In this document: one piece after another, positions 1 to 5,582 of the stretch
Position numbering within the stretch: the stretch's first letter is position 1
Layout of the letters: each line of letters begins with the position of its first letter
DNA from: Desulfobacterales bacterium
GTDB lineage: Bacteria; Desulfobacterota; Desulfobacteria; Desulfobacterales; UBA5852
Reading direction: 5' to 3'
Assembly (NCBI GenBank): GCA_030066455.1
Contig: JASJBQ010000264.1
Span: forward strand, 1 to 6,638
Length of the DNA: 6,638 bases
Notes under the pieces: generated by a model
What the model was told of the DNA's origin: nothing
The model's input: only the letters and a program-made list of their open reading frames with translations
Databases searched by the model: none
Made by a program: the position numbers and the translations under genes

Positions 1-283
1 TGGGGACGGTATGCTGCAGCCCCCGCAGAAAGCAGTATTGGTTGAAGGGCACCAACAGGAAGGCAAACCCCAGGAGTTGAAGCCATTCGCGCGATGTGAA
101 TCGCGGGCGCGGAATCAGCGTGCCGGTGCCCAACAGGAAGATGATGGCCGCCCCCAGGGCCCGGGCCAGGGTAAGCACCGCCGGGTCTTCGAATCCCACG
201 GCCGCAGCCTTGCCGAAGATGTACGACCCCGAGGAGCAGGCCACATGCAGCGCCATGAGGGCATAGAGGGAAATGCGGGTCAT
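1..283 (-). CDS. EamA/DMT-family membrane transporter, N-terminal part only (cut by left edge)
   Basis: The reading frame opens at an ATG at 283 and continues without a stop to base 1, giving the first 94 residues; the C-terminal two thirds lie outside the window. The N-terminus is hydrophobic (MTRISLYALMALHVACSSGS...) and then follows the first EamA repeat: TM1 with a Gly-Lys at its end (YIFGKAAA), a short loop (GFEDPAVLTLARA, the usual place for an Arg before TM2), a second helix (LGAAIIFLLGTG), a charged turn (RPRFTSREW) and a third helix (LLGFAFLLVPFNQYCFLRGL). This is the start of a 10-helix inner-membrane DMT carrier, about 300 residues in full. Its ATG overlaps the stop of the preceding DMT gene (ATGA, 283-280), so translation is probably coupled; GGAG at 297-300 is too far away for a good ribosome site. 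The substrate cannot be read from sequence; amino acids, purines or other metabolites are exported by relatives. The family call is fairly secure. Confidence 0.82.
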   Translation of the reverse strand, partial: MTRISLYALMALHVACSSGSYIFGKAAAVGFEDPAVLTLARALGAAIIFLLGTGTLIPRPRFTSREWLQLLGFAFLLVPFNQYCFLRGLQHTVP

Positions 284-1176
284 GGGCGGGTATCCGCTCC
301 CGAACGCTGCGGCTTGAGGTTGTCGCGGATCATGATGGCCACAGCCGCCAGGATCATGGCGGCGCCGACATAGCCCAGCGGCGTGAAAAACTCGCCCCAC
401 CAGAAATAGGCCACAACCGCGGCCACCACCGGCTCCAGCGTGGCCGTAATGGCGGCCCGGCCGGCCTCCAGATGTTTGAGGCCCACGTAGTAGAAATGAT
501 AGGCGCCGTACGTGCAGAAAAAGGCCAGGGACAACAGGGCGGCCCAGGCCGCCGGCGACTTGGCCCCGAAGGTTACCCAGGGGGTCAGGAACACCCCGCC
601 CATGGGCAGAATGAAGAGAAAAACCGTCTCGGCGGTGTAGCGGTCGGACAAAACTTTCCCGAAAATGTAGTAGAGCGCATAACAGAATCCGGCCAGCAGC
701 CCGCACCCGATGCCAAGCAGCGACACCGGGGCCGTGCTCGCCACCGCCGCGGTCGACCCGCGAGACACCAGGGCGACGCCGACCAGGGTCAGACCGAGCG
801 CCGACCATTTGGGGCCGGTCATGCGTTCCTTGAAAAAAAACGCGGCCATCAGGGCCACCCAGGCCGGCGCCGTATACAGCAGGACCGAGGCAAGGGCGGC
901 ACCGCCTTTCTGGACGGCAATCTGGTAGGATCCGTAGAAAAGGAATACCCCGGCAAATCCAAAAAGGGCCAGCAGCGGCAAATCGGTCGGTCGCACGCGC
1001 ACTTTACGCAGCCAGACGGCCTGCCCCCCGAAACAGATCCAGGCGAAGAATGCGCGCCAGAAGGCCACCTCGAGTGGCGCGACGCCCTCCTGAAAGGCCA
1101 GTTTGGCCAGCGGGCCGATCATGCCCCACAGCACGGCGGCCGCAATGATGTAGAGATACCCTTTTAAAACCGCCAT
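280..1176 (-). CDS. EamA/DMT-family membrane transporter
   Basis: This is a complete carrier of 298 residues from the ATG at 1176. A GTG at 1197, in frame, would add 7 residues (MTGVGQS). I prefer the ATG because the first helix (YLYIIAAAVLWGMIGP) begins directly after it and that spacing is usual for the family; neither start has a strong Shine-Dalgarno. The protein shows the two-repeat EamA plan of about ten helices. Repeat 1 (about residues 3-135) ends in LLYTAPAWVALMAAFFFKERMT; repeat 2 (about 150-285) ends in ATLEPVVAAVVAYFWWGEFFT, both with the typical Pro and the Glu at the helix end. It sits in the inner membrane and most likely moves a small metabolite or drug; the substrate is not predictable. 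The C-terminal tail is short and charged. Its stop overlaps the start of a second DMT gene, forming a two-gene operon that may encode a pair working together or two separate carriers. Confidence 0.9.
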   Translation of the reverse strand: MAVLKGYLYIIAAAVLWGMIGPLAKLAFQEGVAPLEVAFWRAFFAWICFGGQAVWLRKVRVRPTDLPLLALFGFAGVFLFYGSYQIAVQKGGAALASVLLYTAPAWVALMAAFFFKERMTGPKWSALGLTLVGVALVSRGSTAAVASTAPVSLLGIGCGLLAGFCYALYYIFGKVLSDRYTAETVFLFILPMGGVFLTPWVTFGAKSPAAWAALLSLAFFCTYGAYHFYYVGLKHLEAGRAAITATLEPVVAAVVAYFWWGEFFTPLGYVGAAMILAAVAIMIRDNLKPQRSGADTRP

Positions 1177-1196
1177 CGATTGTCCCACGCCGGTCA

Positions 1197-1220
1197 CCGT
1201 CCCGAAAGCGGGCTGGACGG
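1197..1220. repeat. Inverted repeat in leader of DMT operon
   Basis: CCGTCC (1197-1202) is matched by GGACGG (1215-1220), and inside it CCCG (1201-1204) is matched by CGGG (1209-1212) around AAAG. The two pairings share two bases, so they are alternatives, or they combine as one hairpin with a bulge. On the minus strand it lies 20-45 bases before the preferred ATG of the DMT gene and touches the alternative GTG, so it could affect translation start. It may also be chance in GC-rich DNA. Confidence 0.25.
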
Positions 1221-1226
1221 GATTGC

Positions 1227-1254
1227 TTGACAGGCTTCGGGCCTGCCATAAGAT
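1227..1254 (+). promoter_or_regulatory. Sigma70-type promoter candidate for the small Cys-rich gene
   Basis: A perfect -35 hexamer TTGACA lies at 1227-1232 and a -10-like TAAGAT (4 of 6) at 1249-1254, separated by 16 bases. Transcription would begin near 1261 and leave a leader of about 80 bases before the ATG at 1342. The spacer contains the inverted repeat CAGGC-TTCGG-GCCTG (1231-1245), whose left arm overlaps the last two bases of the -35 box. This could be an operator or simply chance. A second -10-like TATGAT at 1274-1279 has no good -35 partner. Confidence 0.5.
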
Positions 1255-1330
1255 TCTGGTTACGACAGCGCGATATGATTGCCGGGATATTTAACGCCAA
1301 TGGCTGCCGCCGGCATTCGATTTGTCGCAA

Positions 1331-1337
1331 AGGAGGT
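1331..1337 (+). promoter_or_regulatory. Strong Shine-Dalgarno site deciding the start at 1342
   Basis: AGGAGGT at 1331-1337 sits five bases (counted from the end of GGAGG) before the ATG at 1342. The in-frame upstream candidates, TTG at 1279 and ATG at 1300, have no comparable site, so the 80-residue product is favoured over longer versions. Confidence 0.8.
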
Positions 1338-1341
1338 CACC

Positions 1342-1584
1342 ATGACGGCGACTGCAACATCCTCACCAACGATAATCGATCTTGAACGCCTCAACCGCCT
1401 CAACAAGGAAGGCTGCGCCGCCTGCGGCCACAAGTTCAACCTTGGGGATCCGGTGGTCATGGCCTGCGGGGCCTGGGAGGGGGGACCTCGTTTGATTCAC
1501 GCCTACGAGGCCGTCCGCGACCCGCTTTCAGGAGGGTATGTGGAGAAACGCTGCTACAATACCCGTCGCGGCCGCATCGGCTGA
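1342..1584 (+). CDS. Small Cys-rich protein, probably metal-binding, function unknown
   Basis: I do not recognise this 80-residue protein as a named family. Residues 1-12 are Thr/Ser/Ala-rich and probably disordered. Residues 13-23 (DLERLNRLNKE) look helical. Then comes a knuckle C25-AA-C28 followed by GHKFNLGDPVV and C42-G-A-W, then H53, and C71 near the basic end (KRCYNTRRGR). The spacing CxxC-x13-C-x10-H, with C71 further on, resembles small treble-clef or RING-like zinc sites, but I cannot assign the ligands with certainty. No signal peptide or membrane helix is seen, so it is probably cytoplasmic. The start is fixed by a strong Shine-Dalgarno and a perfect -35 box lies upstream, so it looks like a real gene expressed on its own. 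It is divergent from the DMT operon and convergent with the RNase gene, with only 23 bases between the two stops. It could be a regulator, a redox protein or a structural zinc protein. Confidence 0.8.
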   Translation: MTATATSSPTIIDLERLNRLNKEGCAACGHKFNLGDPVVMACGAWEGGPRLIHAYEAVRDPLSGGYVEKRCYNTRRGRIG

Positions 1585-1607
1585 GGCCACCCCGCCCCCG
1601 ACCGCGG

Positions 1608-3605
1608 TCAGGCGTAAAACACCGCAAGCGTTCCCCGGCGCGCGTTCACGTGCTGGACTGTCACTTCGATCACATCTTCGGGTTTGAGATTGAGACCACT
1701 GGTGACCGGAAGATCGCATTCGACTAAATAGTTCATGAGCAACACCTGATAGTTTTTCTTCCGGCGCATCAGGACGATGGCTTCCTCGCGCTCTCCGACG
1801 CGCGCCTCTAAATAACGCAGCAACCAGTACTGGTGCCGACTTTGCTGGACACGGGAGACCGCGCCCATCGTAGGTTCCAGACACTGCATGATGCGGGCGA
1901 CCTCCTCTTCGCTGTAGGGCGCTTCCAACCCCAGCACCGCCCGCACCTGGCGCTGGGTGACCAGATCGAAGTATTTGCGGATCGGGCTGGTGGCTGTCAC
2001 GTAGGCATCGAGACCCAGCCCCGAATGCTTCTCGCTGCGGGTATCGAGGACAAAACGGCTCAGCAGCCGCCGCTGCATCCAATTCTGAAAAAGGGTGCCC
2101 TCGTTGCGCGGGTAGAGGCGACTCTTGGGGTCGGGCTGGGACCGGAAGATGGCCGGCATGCCGTTGTCCCGCAGAAAGCGGGCCGTAAGCCAGTTGGCCA
2201 TGATCATCAACTCGGTCACCAGCATGCGTGCCGGGCTTTCCCGGTTGATCTTGCTGACGCCGACCTGCCCGTTTTCATCCAGCCAGATATTGACATCCGG
2301 CAGCGAGATCTGGACCGCCCCTTGGTCCAGACGATGTTCCCGGAAACGGGTGGCCACCTCTTTCAAACGAATGATGTCCGGGTCCTCCTCGCTCATCAGG
2401 TTGACATCGTAGTAGGTGCGCTGGTGCCGGATCCGGACCATGCTGGCCAGAACGTCGTAGGAGAGGATATCGCCGATCGGGTTGACCTTGATCAGGGTTG
2501 ATATGGCCGGACGCAGCTCGCCCGCCCTGAGACTGCACAATCCTTCGGCCATGACGGGCGGCAGCATGGGAATCTTGTGGTCGGGCATGTAGATCGAACT
2601 GCCGCGGCGAAGGGCCTCCGCGTCGATAGGGTCTCCTTGGGCCACGTGATGGGCCACATCCACGATATGGACCCCGATCAAAAAGTGGTCGCCGAAATCC
2701 TGGATGCTCACGGCGTCGTCAAAATCCAGGGTCGACTGACCGTCAATGGTCATCAGTTCGAGCTGGGTCAGATCCTGGCGTTTCCCCAGGGCTTCGGGCG
2801 TCGCGGGCCTGCGGGACCGGGTTGCGGCCGCGGTGGCCACAGCCTCCGGAAACGTCACGGAAACCCCCTCGCGGATCAGCTCCGTGTTTTCATCGACCGC
2901 CATGATCCCGGCACGCACCAGCCCGTCGAAGAATTTGTCGGGCGTTCCCGCGCCGGCACGGGCGCAGATGGCCTTGCCCAGGATGTGGTCGGGGCTTTCC
3001 TTGCCGAAAATATAGTAGTCCCGCAGAATGCGGGCCACCGCCTCACGGTCGGCCGGGTTGAGTGCCTCCACCGGGGGGATGGTCCCCTCCAGGACCTCCT
3101 GCAGCCAGGCACCGCCGGCCTCGACGAGGTGCTTGCGGCGGGCTTCTTCCCTTTCGCGGGCGATCAGACGCTCGACCTCGGCTTCGGAGTGGGGGAAGAA
3201 ACCATCGTGGTTGAACTTGAAATAGCGGCGGTTTTCGAAGAACGCGCGCACCACGGCCGACTCGTGATCGCTGGTCGGGTCGTCGGGAAAGCAGAACGCC
3301 GTCATGGTGGGCAGGTCGATCCACTCCTGCTCACTGTTGAGCACTTCCCAGAGCTCGCGCAGATCGATCTTGCGCCGCAGGTCGTTGCGTCGCAGGGCCA
3401 GCGACTTGAGCGTGTCCACCATGCGGTCGCGCCCCTGGGTCATGTCGAGGCTGGTACGGCTGCGATGCGCGATACGCCCCGGGGAAAGGCTGACTTCGCG
3501 GTTGTTCTCGGTCAACAAGTGAAGTTTCTGTTTCTTGACCTCCAGAACCACGGCACACAGGATGCGTTGCTTGTCAATGTATTCGATGACACTTCCCGAT
3601 TCCAT
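1608..3605 (-). CDS. RNB-domain 3'-5' exoribonuclease (RNase II/R family)
   Basis: This protein of 665 residues degrades single-stranded RNA from the 3' end in the cytoplasm. The N-terminus (about 1-48, GSVIEYIDKQRILCAVVLEV...) looks like a small beta-barrel. Residues 50-270 form a mainly helical linker region rich in Arg and Glu. The RNB catalytic domain starts near 278 (DLTQLELMTIDG). The four metal-binding aspartates are D288, D294, D296 and D297 in IDGQSTLDFDDA, with the same spacing as D201/D207/D209/D210 of E. coli RNase II. Also present are IVDVAHHV, IYMPDHKIPMLP (Y339, probably the RNA-clamping Tyr) and TSPIRKYFDL (R543, the catalytic Arg region). Residues from about 597 to the end look like a C-terminal S1-type barrel. 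Length fits RNase II (about 640) better than RNase R (about 800). The barrel-like N-terminus and the linker recall cyanobacterial and plastid enzymes more than E. coli RNase II. The ATG at 3605 has only a weak ribosome site (TAGG). The gene stands alone, divergent from the ABC operon. Confidence 0.93.
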   Translation of the reverse strand: MESGSVIEYIDKQRILCAVVLEVKKQKLHLLTENNREVSLSPGRIAHRSRTSLDMTQGRDRMVDTLKSLALRRNDLRRKIDLRELWEVLNSEQEWIDLPTMTAFCFPDDPTSDHESAVVRAFFENRRYFKFNHDGFFPHSEAEVERLIAREREEARRKHLVEAGGAWLQEVLEGTIPPVEALNPADREAVARILRDYYIFGKESPDHILGKAICARAGAGTPDKFFDGLVRAGIMAVDENTELIREGVSVTFPEAVATAAATRSRRPATPEALGKRQDLTQLELMTIDGQSTLDFDDAVSIQDFGDHFLIGVHIVDVAHHVAQGDPIDAEALRRGSSIYMPDHKIPMLPPVMAEGLCSLRAGELRPAISTLIKVNPIGDILSYDVLASMVRIRHQRTYYDVNLMSEEDPDIIRLKEVATRFREHRLDQGAVQISLPDVNIWLDENGQVGVSKINRESPARMLVTELMIMANWLTARFLRDNGMPAIFRSQPDPKSRLYPRNEGTLFQNWMQRRLLSRFVLDTRSEKHSGLGLDAYVTATSPIRKYFDLVTQRQVRAVLGLEAPYSEEEVARIMQCLEPTMGAVSRVQQSRHQYWLLRYLEARVGEREEAIVLMRRKKNYQVLLMNYLVECDLPVTSGLNLKPEDVIEVTVQHVNARRGTLAVFYA

Positions 3606-3613
3606 AGCGGCCT

Positions 3614-3642
3614 AAATTATCAATCCGAACCGGATTAGTCAA
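3614..3642 (-). promoter_or_regulatory. Possible promoter with palindromic operator for the RNase gene
   Basis: On the minus strand TTGACT (3642-3637) is a good -35. It is followed by -10-like GATAAT (3621-3616, spacer 15) or TAATTT (3619-3614, spacer 17). The spacer holds a perfect inverted repeat AATCCG-GTT-CGGATT (3636-3622). Transcription would start within a few bases of the ATG at 3605, giving an almost leaderless message. A competing minus-strand candidate is TACAAT (3676-3671) with TTTCGA (3699-3694), spacer 17, which would give a leader of about 60 bases that contains the palindrome. I cannot decide between them. Confidence 0.35.
3622..3636. repeat. Perfect 6-bp inverted repeat upstream of the RNase gene
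   Basis: AATCCG (3622-3627) and CGGATT (3631-3636) are exact reverse complements around AAC. The element lies 17-31 bases upstream of the nuclease ATG. It could be a binding site for a dimeric regulator, or a hairpin in the leader if the farther promoter is used. Confidence 0.5.
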
Positions 3643-3660
3643 TTCGGAGACGGCCTGTCA

Positions 3661-3689
3661 TCGGAAGAAAATTGTATTGATTTCATAAT
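3661..3689 (+). promoter_or_regulatory. Weak promoter candidate for the ABC exporter operon
   Basis: CATAAT (3684-3689) matches the -10 consensus in 5 of 6 positions and lies in the only AT-rich stretch of this intergenic region. The hexamer 17 bases upstream, TCGGAA (3661-3666), is a poor -35 (3 of 6). If used, the leader is about 120 bases, is GC-rich, and contains the hairpin CGCCGC-TG-GCGGCG (3718-3731), which has no T-run after it and is not a terminator. Confidence 0.3.
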
Positions 3690-3818
3690 GTTTTCGAAAG
3701 ACCCGCCGCGTGGTTTTCGCCGCTGGCGGCGAGCCGGCGCCAGGGGCGGAATCGTTGGCGACGCGCCGCAGCGCACCAACGGATTTGACCCGTCCGTAGA
3801 AGGGGATTATTGTCTCGC

Positions 3819-5582
3819 ATGCGTTTAGAATCTCTGTACTTGATCACCCCCACCCTCGTCGCCAACCGCTCCCGGATCATCGTCGGGCTGATCAGCCTGA
3901 TCATCGTTGATATTCTCCAACTGATCGTGCCGCGCATCATCAAAAAGGCCGTGGACGACCTCACCCTCAACGGTGCGGCCGCCGCAGATCTCTGGCGTCC
4001 GGCAGCCGCCATCGCCGGCGTCGGCCTTCTGATCGGCGCCTTTCGCTATGTCTGGCGCCGGAATCTGCTGGGCACATCGCGCCGGGTCGAAGAAGCGCTG
4101 CGCAACCAACTCTTCACCCACGTCCAGGCCCTGTCGCCGGCCTTTTTCGACCGAACGGCCACGGGCGACGTCATGGCCCATGCCACCAACGACATCAACC
4201 AGGTGCGTATGGCCACCGGCATGGGCATGGTGGCCCTGAACGACGCCGTTATCCTGGGAACCGCGGCCGTGGGCTTCATGGCCTTTATCGATCTGCGCCT
4301 GACCCTTCTGGTGCTGATCCCGACCCCGCTGATCGTTCTGGGCACCCGCTATTTCAGCCGCCAGATGCATCGCCGCTATCAAAAGGTGCAGATGGCCTTC
4401 GGGGAACTGACCGAGGTGGTGCGCGAACGCCTGGCCGGCATCCGCATCGTCAAGGCCTACACCTGGCAGACGCAGGCCTCCCGGGCCGTGCGCAGCGCCT
4501 CCACCCGTTACGTCGGGCGCAACATCGAGCTGGTCCGCATCACCGGGGCTTTCCTGCCCATGATGCTGCTTTTGACCAATGTGAGCATGGCCATCGTCCT
4601 GCTGGTGGGGGGGCGCCTGACCATCCTGCAGGCGATCACGCCGGGGGACTTCGTGGCCTTTATCAGCTACCTCGGACTCCTCACATGGCCCATGATGGCC
4701 ATGGGCTGGGTGACCAATTTGATCCAGCGCGGGCGCGCCTCGCTGGATCGTCTCCGGGTGATTCTCGAGACCGAACCCGCGATCGAGGACCCCCCGGGCG
4801 GCCGAGAGGATCTCGGCCCACCCCTCACGCTGGTCTTCGACGACGTGCGCTTTCACTATGCCGGCCGATCACAGACCGACAATGCCGCTCCGGCCCTGGA
4901 CGGAATCTCCCTGCGGGCCGCACCGGGGGAGCGTATCGGACTGACCGGCCCACCCGGGGGCGGCAAATCGACCCTGCTGCAATTGGTTCCCCGACTCTAC
5001 GACCCGGTGGGGGGCGCGATTCGCATCGGCGGGCACGACCTGCGCACCATTCGGCTGGGCGCGCTCCGTGAATTGGTGACCTACGTGCCCCAGGAGCCCT
5101 TTCTCTTCGCCGCCAGCGTACGGGAAAACATCACGCTGGGCCGCCCGGTCTCCGAAGCGCAGTTGGCCCGCGTCGTGGACCAGGCCGCCCTGACCGCGAC
5201 GCTGGACTATTTTCCCCGGGGTTTGGAAACGCCGGTGGGTGAAAAAGGCATCGTCCTCTCGGGAGGCCAAAAGCAGCGTATCGTGCTGGCCCGCGCCCTT
5301 CTTGCCGCGAGCCCTTTTCTCCTGCTGGACGACCCCATCAGCCAGGTCGACACGGCCACAGCCGGGCAAATCGTCACCGCCATCCACGGCCTGCAGGGTC
5401 AATGCACCCTCCTGCTCGTTTCCCAGCGGCTCTCGGCCCTGCGCCACTGCGACCGCATCGTGGTGATCGACCAGGGCCGCATCACCGCCGCCGGCCGTCA
5501 CGACGATCTCGTCCGGCAGCCGGGTTACTATGCCGAGGTCTGGCGCCGTCAGACGCTCGAGGAGGAACGCGATGCAGCATGA
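3819..5582 (+). CDS. ABC exporter half-transporter, MdlA/SmdA-like subunit with degenerate ATP site
   Basis: From the ATG at 3819 the protein has 587 residues; a TTG at 3810 would add three. AGGGGA at 3801-3806 is the only ribosome-site candidate, at slightly long spacing from the ATG. Residues about 20-300 form the six-helix type IV exporter membrane domain; the intracellular stretch AFFDRTATGDVMAHATNDINQ is typical. The nucleotide-binding domain follows: Walker A GPPGGGKST (377-385), Q-loop VPQEPF, signature LSGGQKQR (480-487), Walker B FLLLDD (500-505), D-loop SQVD. Two key residues differ from a canonical ATPase: the catalytic Glu after Walker B is Asp (505), and the H-loop His is Gln (536, LVSQRLSAL). 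These mark the subunit that makes the degenerate site in heterodimeric exporters (TM287, BmrC, LmrC; MdlA also has DD). The downstream gene overlaps by 11 bases and should be its partner. The transported compound (drug, lipid or peptide) cannot be inferred. Confidence 0.93.
   Translation: MRLESLYLITPTLVANRSRIIVGLISLIIVDILQLIVPRIIKKAVDDLTLNGAAAADLWRPAAAIAGVGLLIGAFRYVWRRNLLGTSRRVEEALRNQLFTHVQALSPAFFDRTATGDVMAHATNDINQVRMATGMGMVALNDAVILGTAAVGFMAFIDLRLTLLVLIPTPLIVLGTRYFSRQMHRRYQKVQMAFGELTEVVRERLAGIRIVKAYTWQTQASRAVRSASTRYVGRNIELVRITGAFLPMMLLLTNVSMAIVLLVGGRLTILQAITPGDFVAFISYLGLLTWPMMAMGWVTNLIQRGRASLDRLRVILETEPAIEDPPGGREDLGPPLTLVFDDVRFHYAGRSQTDNAAPALDGISLRAAPGERIGLTGPPGGGKSTLLQLVPRLYDPVGGAIRIGGHDLRTIRLGALRELVTYVPQEPFLFAASVRENITLGRPVSEAQLARVVDQAALTATLDYFPRGLETPVGEKGIVLSGGQKQRIVLARALLAASPFLLLDDPISQVDTATAGQIVTAIHGLQGQCTLLLVSQRLSALRHCDRIVVIDQGRITAAGRHDDLVRQPGYYAEVWRRQTLEEERDAA
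5559..5566 (+). promoter_or_regulatory. Shine-Dalgarno for the second ABC gene, inside the first
   Basis: GAGGAGGA at 5559-5566 lies within the last codons of the first ABC gene, six bases (from the end of GGAGG) before the ATG at 5572. It explains why the second gene can begin inside the first, and fits near-equal output of two partner subunits. Confidence 0.8.

Noticed and set aside
472..1167. Plus-strand open frame of 231 residues opposite the DMT gene
   Set aside because: The product is low-complexity, rich in Gly, Arg, Gln and His, with no domain. It is a shadow of the GC-rich third positions of the real gene on the other strand.
1214..1227. Sigma54-like TGG...TTGC pair
   Set aside because: The distance between GG (1215) and GC (1225) is ten bases, two short of the fixed -24/-12 spacing.
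1279..1341. Longer start (TTG 1279 or ATG 1300) for the Cys-rich protein
   Set aside because: Neither has a Shine-Dalgarno, while the ATG at 1342 has AGGAGGT at ideal distance.
1600..1609. GACCGCGGTC palindrome between the convergent stops as a bidirectional terminator
   Set aside because: It is a perfect palindrome with no loop and no T-run on either side, so it does not look like an intrinsic terminator.
2577..3638. Plus-strand open frame of 353 residues opposite the RNase gene
   Set aside because: The opposite strand carries a clear RNB enzyme with intact motifs. This frame has no recognisable domain and no ribosome site of note.
3718..3731. CGCCGC-TG-GCGGCG hairpin as a terminator
   Set aside because: The T-run lies before it on the plus strand, not after it, and there is none after it on the minus strand.
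3825..4856. Minus-strand open frame of 343 residues opposite the first ABC gene
   Set aside because: Composition dominated by His, Gly, Asp and Gln is typical of antisense translation; the plus strand encodes a complete ABC subunit.
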